Shown in pieces: positions 8,264-15,929 of a DNA stretch of 64,000 nt; position 1 is the first letter of the stretch; each line of letters opens with the position of its first letter. Origin of the DNA: Streptomyces sp. LBL (GTDB taxonomy: Bacteria; Actinomycetota; Actinomycetes; Streptomycetales; Streptomycetaceae); the NCBI RefSeq assembly GCF_029893585.1, contig NZ_JARXYX010000001.1, forward strand, positions 124,001 to 188,000, written 5' to 3'. The translations under genes and the position numbers were made by a program. A model generated the notes under the pieces. That model was given only the letters and a program-made list of their open reading frames with translations. It did no database searches and had not been told where the DNA came from.

Positions 8264-9502
8264 ATGCGGCGTTTCGGATGGCTCCACCACCCCACCGACC
8301 TTGACGCGAGCCGCGCCGAGGCGCCGTCGACCGCACGACGGCAGGACATGGCGCTCGCGGTGCTGATCGTCGTCATGCAGGTGATCGCGGCCTCGCTGGT
8401 GGACAGGACATGGCAGGTCCCGCACCCGGTTCGGGTCGTACTGATCCTCCTCAGCGCGATCGTCCTGTTGGGGCGACGCCGGCAGCCGCTGCTCGTGGCC
8501 GTGCTCACGGTCATCGTCGACAGCGCCATGCCGATTCTTCCGCCCCACCAGTCGTGGCTGCCGATGGCCAGCCTGGTCGCGCTGTACACGCTGGCCACCC
8601 ACCGCGAACGCCGCCTGTCCTGGAGCGCCGGTGCCGGTGCCGGGCTGTGGCTGACCCTGGCCTCGGTGCTGGCGAGGCCCGGTGAGATCCTGGGCGCTCT
8701 GGTCTACTTCGACTATGCGATCGTCGCTGTCGCGGTCGGTGACTCGGTCCGCAACCGGCGTGCCTACCTCGCTCAGGCCCAGGAGCGCGCCGTGCAAGCC
8801 GAACGCACCCGCGAGGAGGAGGCCCAGCGCCGGGTTCGAGAGGAACGGATCCGGATCGCCCGGGAACTCCACGACGTGGTCGCCCACCACATCACTCTGG
8901 TCAACGCCCAGGCAGGCGTCGCCCGGCACCTCATGCGCAGCCATCCCGACAAGGCGTACGAGGCGCTGAGCCACATCACCGAGACCAGCGCCGCGGCCCT
9001 GGACGAACTGCGATCCACGGTCTCCTTGCTGCGTCGCGAGGGCGACCCGCCTCCGACCTTGCAGCCGGCTCCCACCTTCGACCAGCTGAACTACCTCCTC
9101 GACAGTTTCCGCCACAGCGGCCTCGACGTCCGATTCCAACGGGATGGAGAAGCACGCCCGTTGGCCGCATCGGCCGACCTCGCCGCGTACCGGATCGTCC
9201 AGGAGAGCCTGACGAATGCACAGAAGCATGGCAGCAGGCCCACCGCCGACGTCCAACTCACCTACACCGACCAGACGTTGTGGATCAGCGTCATCAACCC
9301 GGCCCGCCAGGGACAGCGCGGCGGGGGGACGGGACACGGACTCATCGGCATGCGCGAGCGCGCGGATGCCGCTCACGGCACGCTCACTACGGCCCTGCCC
9401 GCCGACGGGACCTTCCGGGTCAACGCGACCCTGCCCCTGCAACCCGCGAAGAACGACGAGCCCGGGAGCAACGACGTACCCGCAAAGGACGACCAGCTGT
9501 GA
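8264..9502 (+). CDS. DesK/NarX-like sensor histidine kinase (HisKA_3)
   Basis: The 412-residue kinase has about five membrane helices in residues 25-165, a short coiled linker rich in Glu and Arg (170-195), a HisKA_3 dimerisation domain with phosphoacceptor H203 in ARELHDVVAHHI, and a C-terminal ATPase domain (NAQKHG-type N box, GTGHGLIGMRERA G box). It has no extracytoplasmic sensor domain, so it probably senses the membrane itself or a lipid-phase ligand. GGGAGAGA is upstream of the ATG. Its stop overlaps the GTG of the response regulator, so the two form a coupled pair. The signal may be related to the MMPL exporter upstream, which is inference from position. Confidence 0.92.
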   Translation: MRRFGWLHHPTDLDASRAEAPSTARRQDMALAVLIVVMQVIAASLVDRTWQVPHPVRVVLILLSAIVLLGRRRQPLLVAVLTVIVDSAMPILPPHQSWLPMASLVALYTLATHRERRLSWSAGAGAGLWLTLASVLARPGEILGALVYFDYAIVAVAVGDSVRNRRAYLAQAQERAVQAERTREEEAQRRVREERIRIARELHDVVAHHITLVNAQAGVARHLMRSHPDKAYEALSHITETSAAALDELRSTVSLLRREGDPPPTLQPAPTFDQLNYLLDSFRHSGLDVRFQRDGEARPLAASADLAAYRIVQESLTNAQKHGSRPTADVQLTYTDQTLWISVINPARQGQRGGGTGHGLIGMRERADAAHGTLTTALPADGTFRVNATLPLQPAKNDEPGSNDVPAKDDQL

Positions 9503-10173
9503 CCCTGCGCATCCTCCTAGCCGATGACCAGGCGCTCCTGCGCGGAACCTTCCGGCTCCTGATCGACGCCGACGAGGACTTGGAAGTCGTCGGCGAAGCC
9601 GGCACCGGCCGTGAGGCGGTCGAACTCGCTCGCAGCGAGCGCGTGGACGTCATCGTGATGGACATCCGCATGCCTGAGATGGACGGCCTGGAGGCCACCC
9701 GCATCATTGGTGCGGACGAGGACCTAGCCGGAGTGAAGATCCTCATCCTGACCACCTTCGAGGAGGACGAGTTCGTGGCCCAGGCCCTGCACGCCGGAGC
9801 CACCGGCTTCCTCGGCAAGGGCATCGACCCTGCCGAACTGCTCAAGGCCATCCGGATCGTCGCGGCCGGCGAGGCCCTCCTCTCACCGGCCGCCACCAAG
9901 GCCCTCATCTCCCGCTACCTCACCCAGCCGACCGTCGCCGCCCCCGAACGCCTGCCCACGCGGCTGGCCGCTCTGACTCCGAGGGAACGCGAGGTCATGG
10001 CCCTGGTCGCCACCGGACTGACCAACGACGAGATCGCCGAGCACCTCTTCATCACCCCGTTCACCGTCAAGACCCACGCCAACCGGGCCATGGCCAAACT
10101 CGGCGCCCGTGACCGCGCCCAACTCGTCGTCATCGCCTACCAGACCGGCATCGCCAGCATCGGCCCCTCATAG
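9499..10173 (+). CDS. NarL/LuxR-type response regulator
   Basis: The 224-residue regulator starts at GTG 9499, overlapping the kinase stop by four bases. The receiver domain (1-120) has the acidic pair D9-D10, the phosphoacceptor D55 in VMDIRMPEMDG, the conserved Thr in ILTTF, and the Lys in GFLGKG. The LuxR-type helix-turn-helix is at about 155-215 (LTPREREVMALVATGLTNDEIAEHLF, then VKTHANRAMAKLGARD). It is the cognate partner of the kinase at 8264. A likely target is the MMPL gene or another envelope function, but no binding site was identified. Confidence 0.93.
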   Translation: MTLRILLADDQALLRGTFRLLIDADEDLEVVGEAGTGREAVELARSERVDVIVMDIRMPEMDGLEATRIIGADEDLAGVKILILTTFEEDEFVAQALHAGATGFLGKGIDPAELLKAIRIVAAGEALLSPAATKALISRYLTQPTVAAPERLPTRLAALTPREREVMALVATGLTNDEIAEHLFITPFTVKTHANRAMAKLGARDRAQLVVIAYQTGIASIGPS

Positions 10174-10301
10174 CCGCCCCGACCACAAGGCCGCCCAGTC
10201 CAACCGCGTGCTCGAGAAGTCACCGTGAGGGGTGCTCTCCATCCAGTCTCCGATCAAGCGTGTTCGACCGACCAAGGCTGAGGCCCCGCCGGGACCGGGA
10301 C

Positions 10302-10499
10302 GTGAACCTCTGGGGAACGCAAGATCACGCGCTCCGGAAGGTCAACGGTCAGCCATATCAAATCGGTGGTGAGGTGCGGCCAGAAGCCTTCCGCCGTTTC
10401 TTCGCCGCGCACGCCGACGAGTTCGCGGCCGCGGACGAGTTCGCGGACGCCTTCCCCGACGACGAACCACGCATCCGGGGCGAGGGGCGGGGCGCCTGA
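10302..10499 (+). CDS. Possible small hypothetical protein (65 aa)
   Basis: A GTG at 10302 opens a 65-residue frame reading VNLWGTQDHALRKVNGQ, then an acidic Phe/Ala/Asp-rich end (FFAAHADEFAAADEF). GC3 is about 78 percent, lower than in neighbouring genes. I do not recognise it. No strong ribosome-binding site is visible. The opposite strand is also open (10254-10550), so this may be non-coding or a gene remnant. Confidence 0.25.
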   Translation: MNLWGTQDHALRKVNGQPYQIGGEVRPEAFRRFFAAHADEFAAADEFADAFPDDEPRIRGEGRGA

Positions 10500-11146
10500 C
10501 CGATGGCTCCCGTTGCCCACATCGACGTGCCCTGGCTGCTCCGGCGTCACGATAGGCCCTGCCCCACCAGCCCACCGTCAACGACTTCTCCGCGCTGGTT
10601 GGCCGCCGTCGCCCGGGGGGAGACCTGATCCCCTCCTGACAGACCTGATCACCTCGGGGAGAGACCCGCGAACCTGTCCTCGGGGCCGCCGACCGAGGGC
10701 GGGAGGAACAGGGTCGGCGGCCATCGTCGCGCAGAAGAGCCGCCTTCCTGCGCGGGGCCTCCGAGGAAGGCCGACCCCAGTGCACTACGCGGGGCCCCGT
10801 GGCGGGAGCGTGCGTGGCGCTCCGGCACGTGCGTGTGTTTCACACGGGGCGCTTGCCGTGCCGAAAATCCGTACGGGTCAGATGAGTTGTCGCCGTATCC
10901 GACTTTCTTTCCATGACGGGGAGGTTGCTCAAGTGCCTTGTTGGCCATGAGTGACCTGTGCAAGGGTGAACCATCGGTGTGGGGGGTAAGGGCCGGACCG
11001 TATTCGTCCCGCGGGGAACCGAGGCGGATGGCCGGTGGTGAATTCCTGCTCCCCGCGCCCGCGCCCCAAGGTGCCGCCCGCTTCGGGCCCCTTTTCGGCG
11101 ACCAGAACTTCTGTGTCCCCCTTGCGCGTGGGAAGGAATCCGCTCA
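10500..11146. other. Gene-free stretch (about 650 bases)
   Basis: Frames here are open on several strands only because of high GC, and none shows recognisable protein sequence. The last 250 bases are comparatively AT-richer, for example around 10890-10940, and probably hold the promoter of the gene at 11147. No clear operator or terminator was found. Confidence 0.4.
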
Positions 11147-12823
11147 ATGCCCACCCCCCACCCCCACCCCCCTCGCCCTCCTTATCCTCCGCCCGGCGCG
11201 GCTCCCGGAGAATCCGACGAGAGCCTCGGTGCCGCACTCGGCGGCCGCGCGGACCGGGAGGTCACCCCCGCCGTGGCCCTGCTGATGGCCCGGCACTGGA
11301 CGCCCGTCCACGCATACGCGGTGATCTGCCTCGCCGCCCCGGACACCGCCTCCACGGTCACCGCAGCCACCTTCCACCAGGTCCTCGACCGTCTGACCCT
11401 CGGCGAGCCGGCGGTGGCGCTGCGCCCCCGACTGCTGCTGGCCGTGCGGGACACGGTTCGTCAGTGGGCTCAGGAGGACCGGATATCCGGTGTACTGCCG
11501 GATCTCGGAAAACCCGAGGGCGGCCGCGGTATGCGCGCGGCCCAGTCCATGACACCGGAAAATCGCCGGCTCGCCGAGCGGTCATTCCATGCGCTTCCGG
11601 GCCTTTCCCGGTGTTTGCTGTGGCATGTGGAGGTCGAGGCGGAGCCCCTGTCCGTCCCGGCCGGCCTTCTGGGCATGGACATTCACACCGCGTCGGCGGC
11701 ACTCGAACAGGCGCGTGAAAAATTCCGAGAAGGGTGTGTACATGCTCATCGGGAACTCGTGCCGACGAAGGATTGCCGCTTCTACAACCGTCTCCTGGAT
11801 GGTCCGATTCGACGCGGCGGAGTCCTCCTGCCGGATGTTCAGCACCATCTTGCGGAGTGCCGCCACTGCCGTGACGCAGCCGAACAGCTGGGCCATTTCG
11901 AGGGCGGGCTGGGGGTCCTGATCGCCGAGGCGGTGCTCGGCTGGGGCGCCCACCGCTACCTCGACACCCGCCCCGGCCGCGATCGCCCTGAAGCGCGCGG
12001 GCTCGACTCGGCCCGGCCCGGCGGCGGCGACTCGGCCCGGCACGGCGGCCGTCGACGCCGTCGGCTGCCGGGAATCCGCGGTGTCCCGGGCACACCGGGT
12101 GGTGCCGCTCCCCACCGCCGGATCCCCGGCGGTCTGCGCTCCTCACGGACGCTGCTCACCGGTGTGGGTCTCGCCTCCGCCGGACTGCTCGCGACGGTGC
12201 TCGTCGTCAGCCTGTGGTCGGGCGACGACGGCGTCGACCCGGCGGCCTCCACCAGTGCGAACGGCGGCCTCGGCGCGGCACCGGGCACCGGCTCCCCGTC
12301 CCCGCCGACGGCGTCCTCCGGCACCGCCCGACTCCCCGCAGCGCCGGGCCGGACCAGACTGCGGGACGCCGACGCCGACCTGTGCCTCGACATCAAGGGC
12401 GAGGCGAAGAAGGGGGCCGGGACACAGTTGGCGGCGTGCTCGTCCGCGCCGACCCAGCAGTGGTCGTACGAGAACGACGGGCTGCTGCGCAGCGTGGCCG
12501 ACCCCGATCTGTGTCTGGACTCGCACATGGACGCCGGGGTGGTGATCCTCGGCACCTGCGCCGCCGAGAAGGCCAAGCGGGGTGACGACGTGCGCTACGA
12601 CCTCACGGTGCGGGGCGAGTTACTGCCCCGCTGGGACGGACAGCTGGCACTCACCTCCACCACCGACGACGCGGGCGCCGACGTCGTGGCCAGGGTCCGC
12701 GACGGCTCCCCCGAGCAGCGGTGGCTGACCGACCCGGCGTCCACGGCGACCCCGGGTTCGCTGTCGGTCACCGGCACGCGGAAGCCGTCGGCGCGGGCCG
12801 AGGAACTGTCGGACCGGATCTAG
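11147..12823 (+). CDS. Sigma-like / zinc-finger / membrane-anchored ricin-lectin fusion protein
   Basis: This 558-residue protein joins parts normally found on separate proteins. Residues about 25-200 resemble an ECF sigma factor, with a region-4-like segment (FHALPGLSRCLLWHVE, then IHTASAALEQAREKF). Next comes a zinc-finger motif H-x3-C-x2-C (HHLAECRHC) like anti-sigma zf-HC2 domains near 228-240. A long Arg/Gly/Pro-rich linker follows, then a single TM helix (about 333-357, LLTGVGLASAGLLATVLVV), a Ser/Pro/Thr linker, and a ricin-type beta-trefoil (about 400-540; LCLDIKGEAKK, QWSYENDG, LCLDSHMDAG). The topology predicts a cytoplasmic sigma/anti-sigma part and an external carbohydrate-binding lectin. 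GGAAGGA precedes the ATG. Whether the N-terminus still binds RNA polymerase is unknown. A glycan-sensing membrane regulator is the natural hypothesis. Confidence 0.75.
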   Translation: MPTPHPHPPRPPYPPPGAAPGESDESLGAALGGRADREVTPAVALLMARHWTPVHAYAVICLAAPDTASTVTAATFHQVLDRLTLGEPAVALRPRLLLAVRDTVRQWAQEDRISGVLPDLGKPEGGRGMRAAQSMTPENRRLAERSFHALPGLSRCLLWHVEVEAEPLSVPAGLLGMDIHTASAALEQAREKFREGCVHAHRELVPTKDCRFYNRLLDGPIRRGGVLLPDVQHHLAECRHCRDAAEQLGHFEGGLGVLIAEAVLGWGAHRYLDTRPGRDRPEARGLDSARPGGGDSARHGGRRRRRLPGIRGVPGTPGGAAPHRRIPGGLRSSRTLLTGVGLASAGLLATVLVVSLWSGDDGVDPAASTSANGGLGAAPGTGSPSPPTASSGTARLPAAPGRTRLRDADADLCLDIKGEAKKGAGTQLAACSSAPTQQWSYENDGLLRSVADPDLCLDSHMDAGVVILGTCAAEKAKRGDDVRYDLTVRGELLPRWDGQLALTSTTDDAGADVVARVRDGSPEQRWLTDPASTATPGSLSVTGTRKPSARAEELSDRI

Positions 12824-12828
12824 GCGTA

Positions 12829-12925
12829 CCGACGGGACGGGGTCCTGGTGGTGCCGACGGGACGGGGTCCTGGTGGTGCCGACGGGCAGGATCCGGGTGG
12901 GCCGACGGGGCAGGCCCCGGGCGAG
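12829..12925 (+). repeat. 25-bp GC-rich tandem repeat
   Basis: Units starting CCGACGGGACGGGGTCCTGG begin at 12829 and 12854. A diverged third unit begins at 12879 and a 23-base degenerate unit at 12902. The array lies between the ricin-fusion stop codon and the end of the oxidase remnant, that is, between convergent ends. Confidence 0.7.
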
Positions 12926-12926
12926 G

Positions 12927-13145
12927 TCAGGAGTCCGTGAGGTCGGCCGGGTTGATCGGGGTCGGGCCGGTGCGGCCGGTCAGGGCGACGGTGAGATCGC
13001 ACTCGGCGAGCAGGCAGCGGATCACATGGTCCGCGCCCGCCTGCCCGTCGAGATCCAGCCCGTGGACGTACGGCCGTCCGGCCAGGATCGTCCGCGCGCC
13101 GAGCGCGAGCGCTTGCCGGGCGGTGAGTGAACGAATCCCGTCATG
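12927..13145 (-). pseudogene. C-terminal remnant of an FMN-dependent alpha-hydroxy-acid oxidase
   Basis: About 73 residues match the C-terminal end of the lactate/isopentenyl FMN oxidase family: the HDGIRS strand, QALALGARTILAGRPYVHGL (which in intact enzymes follows the FMN-phosphate site), HVIRCLLAECDLTVALTG, and a stop after NPADLTDS. Intact enzymes have 350-400 residues. Here everything before the DxGIR motif is missing, and the fragment abuts the stop codon of the gene at 13141-13692. It is a deletion remnant without its own start site. Confidence 0.75.
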
Positions 13146-13692
13146 TCTCGTCCGTCGGCGTGTCCTCCGGTTCGGCGTCGGGTCCCTGAGCCCGCACCCG
13201 CTGGACGTGTTCCAGGGAGTCCCGCAGTTCGGCCAGCCAGTCGTCGGTGTGGCGCTGGACCAGGCGTACACACCAGGCGAGCGCGTCACTGCGGCTGCGG
13301 GCGACACCGCCGGCGATCAGAGTGTCCAGCACCTGACGCTCCGGCTGCCGCAGTCGGGTCATCACGGGCGCCGCGACCTGAGTGAACAGGGCGCGCTCGC
13401 CGTCGCACTCCACGCCCCAGGAGACCTTTCGGCCGAACCGGTGCTCGGCGTCGCGGGCCACCGCGATCCGGGTGTCCCGGGTCCGCTCCCGGAACTCCTG
13501 GATCCGGCCCTGGACGGCCGACGTCCGCTCGGTCTCCGACACATCCTCCGCGAGCCGGGGCCCGGGGACACGGCCGATCACGGTGATCTCCTCGCGGTCC
13601 ACCGCCACCTCGACCAGTTCCTCGAACAGGTCGTCCGGCAGGCGGCCGGCGAACCAGCCGCGCAGCTTCTCTCGTTGCTCTGTTGTAATCAT
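13141..13692 (-). CDS. Conserved actinobacterial hypothetical protein (183 aa)
   Basis: Starting at ATG 13692 the protein reads MITTEQREKLRGWFAGRLPD. A beta-rich acidic middle follows (EEITVIGRVPG), then KVSWGVECDGERALFT, and a helical C-terminal part (MTRLRQPERQVLDTLI, then SRSDALAWCVRLV) that resembles a ribbon-helix-helix or other small DNA-binding module. I recognise the general pattern as a streptomycete hypothetical family but no function. A reading frame extending to 13725 exists, but the inner ATG is preferred because the dyad at 13685-13706 overlaps it and may be an autoregulatory site. The stop abuts the FMN-oxidase remnant. Confidence 0.7.
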   Translation of the reverse strand: MITTEQREKLRGWFAGRLPDDLFEELVEVAVDREEITVIGRVPGPRLAEDVSETERTSAVQGRIQEFRERTRDTRIAVARDAEHRFGRKVSWGVECDGERALFTQVAAPVMTRLRQPERQVLDTLIAGGVARSRSDALAWCVRLVQRHTDDWLAELRDSLEHVQRVRAQGPDAEPEDTPTDET

Positions 13693-13706
13693 GTAATAAC
13701 GATTAC
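13685..13706 (-). promoter_or_regulatory. Operator-like dyad over a start codon
   Basis: GTAATC (13685-13690) and GATTAC (13701-13706) are complementary and flank ATGTAATAAC. The 22 bases are strikingly AT-rich for this genome and cover the start codon of the minus-strand gene beginning at 13692. Binding there would block initiation. Confidence 0.45.
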
Positions 13707-13815
13707 TCCACTCGTCCGCGAACACAAGGGACTGCGGCGAGATGCGCTCAGGGCTGAAGCGAATGTCCAGGGCCGGTTGCAGGGGTGTGCGGTTCCGCCC
13801 CAGGTTCGGTCAGGA

Positions 13816-14013
13816 TCAGGCCCGGTCCCGGTGGCTGGTGTCGCACCAGGGGTAGCGGCGGCTGCGGCGGCAGGTGCACAGGGCCACGCGGAAGCGGTCG
13901 GAGGACACCGTGCTGCCGTCCTCCAGTTCCACCTCCACCGGGCCCTCCACCAGCAGCGGCCCCCGGCGCTGCACCGTGATCCTGCGGGGCGGGTCAGACG
14001 GGGAGTTCGGCAC
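13816..14013 (-). CDS. CDGSH-type iron-sulfur protein (mitoNEET-like)
   Basis: The 65-residue protein ends with CTCRRSRRYPWCDTSH. This matches the CDGSH 2Fe-2S pattern C-x-C-x2-S-x3-P-x-C-D-x-(S)-x-H, except that the usual Gly after Cys-Asp is Thr. The three Cys and one His are all present, so it should bind a labile 2Fe-2S cluster. Its ATG lies inside the last codons of the methyltransferase upstream, an overlap of about 20 bases, so it is translationally coupled as the third gene of an operon with that methyltransferase and a diiron-type oxidase. A redox or iron-handling partner role is likely. Confidence 0.9.
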   Translation of the reverse strand: MPNSPSDPPRRITVQRRGPLLVEGPVEVELEDGSTVSSDRFRVALCTCRRSRRYPWCDTSHRDRA

Positions 14014-14656
14014 GGACGACCACCAGCTCTTCCTTCTCGTCGGCAGGGGACAGCAGTCCGCGCTGCCGCAGCCAGTCCGCCCGCCCCCGCACCACCGGAC
14101 CGAAGGCGATCCGGCTCCGGCGGGTCACGGAGGCCTTCAGCCCGGCCGTGCGCAGATGAACCAGCGTCCGGTCCGGGTCGCTCAGCGCGGAGTGCACCAT
14201 CAGCAGAACCCCTCCGGGCCTGAGCAGGGGGGACGCCTCCCGGCAGATCCGGTCCACCACGAACCGTCCGTCGCGACCCGCGTCCCAGGCCCGGGCCGGC
14301 CCCCGGGGCCGGATGCCCATCGGGGCGGGCACATACGGCGGGTTGGTGAGGATGAGGTCGAAGGACCGGTCCCGTACGGGTGCGAAGAGGTTCCCGCGCC
14401 GGATACGGACCGGCACTCCCGCCACCCAGGCGTTGGCGCGCGCGGTGCACACCGCGCGCCAGGACACGTCCACCGCGGTCACCCGGGTGCCGCGGCGGGC
14501 GGCCTCGATGGCCAGCGCCCCGCTCCCGGTACCCACGTCGAGGACATCCGCGCCCGGTCGGAGCGGCTCTTCGGCCAGAGCCCCGGCCAGCAGGGCGGTG
14601 TCCTCCTGCGGGGCGTAGACACCCGGGAGGACCAGTGGCAGCAGCAGTGGATTCAC
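13994..14656 (-). CDS. HemK/PrmC-like SAM-dependent methyltransferase
   Basis: The 220-residue class I methyltransferase has motif I VLDVGTGSGALAIEAA (about 39-54), motif II VTAVDVS, and the NPPY catalytic tetrapeptide (ILTNPPYVPAP, about 101-111), the hallmark of enzymes that methylate a planar nitrogen such as Gln side chains, adenine or guanine. The N-terminal helper domain of true PrmC is missing, as in short HemK-related/MTQ2-like proteins. GACGAGGTGA precedes the ATG. It lies between the diiron-type oxidase and the CDGSH gene on the same strand. Whether it modifies a protein or a metabolite is unknown. Confidence 0.87.
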   Translation of the reverse strand: MNPLLLPLVLPGVYAPQEDTALLAGALAEEPLRPGADVLDVGTGSGALAIEAARRGTRVTAVDVSWRAVCTARANAWVAGVPVRIRRGNLFAPVRDRSFDLILTNPPYVPAPMGIRPRGPARAWDAGRDGRFVVDRICREASPLLRPGGVLLMVHSALSDPDRTLVHLRTAGLKASVTRRSRIAFGPVVRGRADWLRQRGLLSPADEKEELVVVRAELPV

Positions 14657-14679
14657 CTCGTCCGGGTACCCCTGTGCAA

Positions 14680-15723
14680 TCAGGAGATTCCGGAGATTTC
14701 GGACGACAGGGGGGTGTGCAGGGACGACCGGCCCGCGTTCCAGTCGGCGAGCAGTCGCGCGGCGAGACGGTCCTCGACATGGCCCGTGGCGTCGATACCG
14801 AAGGCGACATCGGGCGCGAGGTGCGGCTCCTCTTCCAGCAGACCGCCGATGACGTCATGGCGTACGACCTGCTCGTGGACCGCGTCGGCCTCGACGTGCT
14901 CGTCGTAGAAGAACTCGGCGGCGGGTCCCGCGCCCGTGCGCCGCATCGCCTCGGCCAGTCGGCGGGAACCGGGGGAGGAGGTGATCTCCACCGCCGCGAA
15001 GTGACCCACCAGGGCGCCTCGCAGGGCGCGGTGCAGGCCGAAGAGGGACATCAGGTTCACCGTGGCCAGGACCTCGGCCGAGGCGGCGTCCAGGTAGTGG
15101 CCGTACGTCGTGTCCAGGCCAAGGTCCGTCATCAGGTCGGCGAACAGGCGGGCGTGGACGCGGTCGGGACGGCCGCCGCCGTACTCGTCGAACTCCACGG
15201 CAGCCATCCCCGCCTTGGCCCGGCCCCACAGGCGGGGCAGCACCCAGGCGTGCGGGTCGGCCTCCTTGAGGTGGTAGAGGGAGCGCTGGGCGGCGTACTC
15301 GCGCAGCTGCCACAGTTCGCCCTTGTCGCGCAGATGGTGAGAGACGCCCGTGCCGTCGACGGGCTCGACCAGGATCTCGGCGAGCGCGTCCTCGACGCTG
15401 TCGTGGACGGGGGTGTCCGCGCGCAGGGCGGACAGATAGCGGTGTTCCAGCGCGGCCCGGGTGCGCAGCAGGTCAGGGTCCCACTCGTGGTCCGCGGGCA
15501 CACCGGCGAAACCGCGGTAATGCAGCTCGTAGCAGAGGTGGAGGGCGAGCTGGAGATCGTCGCCGTACACGGACGCGTCCGCGATCTCCTCGGGGCACGG
15601 CAGCGGCCCGGCGCCCCGCAGATACTCGGCGACGGCTGCCGACACCGGGCCCCGCGCGGTCGGCAGCCGTGGTTCCTGACTCTCGTGTGGCATGTGCGCC
15701 GAGTACCCCGAGGGGGCGGGCAT
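14680..15723 (-). CDS. Iron-containing redox enzyme (haem-oxygenase-like diiron oxidase fold)
   Basis: This 347-residue, mostly helical protein carries the signature EFFYDEHVEADAVHEQV near residues 267-283, typical of the iron-containing redox family that uses a haem-oxygenase-like diiron scaffold. Earlier segments include LCYELHYRGFAGV, conserved in the same family. Such enzymes cleave or oxidise amino-acid- or fatty-acid-derived substrates. The start at 15723 has GGGG at a good distance; an alternative ATG is at 15693 (MPHESQEP). It is the first gene of a compact operon with the methyltransferase (23-base gap) and the CDGSH protein. The substrate is unknown. Confidence 0.82.
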   Translation of the reverse strand: MPAPSGYSAHMPHESQEPRLPTARGPVSAAVAEYLRGAGPLPCPEEIADASVYGDDLQLALHLCYELHYRGFAGVPADHEWDPDLLRTRAALEHRYLSALRADTPVHDSVEDALAEILVEPVDGTGVSHHLRDKGELWQLREYAAQRSLYHLKEADPHAWVLPRLWGRAKAGMAAVEFDEYGGGRPDRVHARLFADLMTDLGLDTTYGHYLDAASAEVLATVNLMSLFGLHRALRGALVGHFAAVEITSSPGSRRLAEAMRRTGAGPAAEFFYDEHVEADAVHEQVVRHDVIGGLLEEEPHLAPDVAFGIDATGHVEDRLAARLLADWNAGRSSLHTPLSSEISGIS

Positions 15724-15745
15724 GCACCCCGCTGACCCGCTGTGA

Positions 15746-15925
15746 TCACGATCGCATGGGCTTCTGCTCCTGCTCCACCGCCAGGTGGACCTTGGTGGGC
15801 AGCCCGCTCCGCGAGCGTCCGAGTCCGCGTCCGTGGTCGGCCGGCTCGCTGACGATGCCGCCGGGCGGCTGGTGGGTCCGACGCGGCCGTTGTCGTTGCG
15901 GCTCGCTGACGGCTGACGGCTGACG
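15746..15925 (-). mobile_element. IS5-family transposase remnant
   Basis: A minus-strand reading with the segment IVSEPADHGRGLGRSR, then SGLPTKVHLAVEQEQKP, matches the conserved middle of streptomycete IS5-type transposases (usually ADHGLGRSRGGLTTK-H-A). Only about 55 residues remain, ending at TGA 15746. There is no intact DDE triad, no inverted repeats and no target duplication. A heptamer GGCTGAC is repeated three times at one edge (around 15904-15925). Confidence 0.7.
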
Positions 15926-15929
15926 GCTG

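Noticed and set aside
10254..10550. Minus-strand 98-residue frame opposite the small ORF at 10302
   Set aside because: Some stretches look protein-like (WLTVDLPERVILRSPEV), but no start site, family or operon context supports it. Coding on either strand is uncertain.
11147..12823. Plain ECF sigma factor or plain anti-sigma factor
   Set aside because: The single frame contains both types of element plus a TM helix and a ricin lectin domain, so neither simple label describes it.
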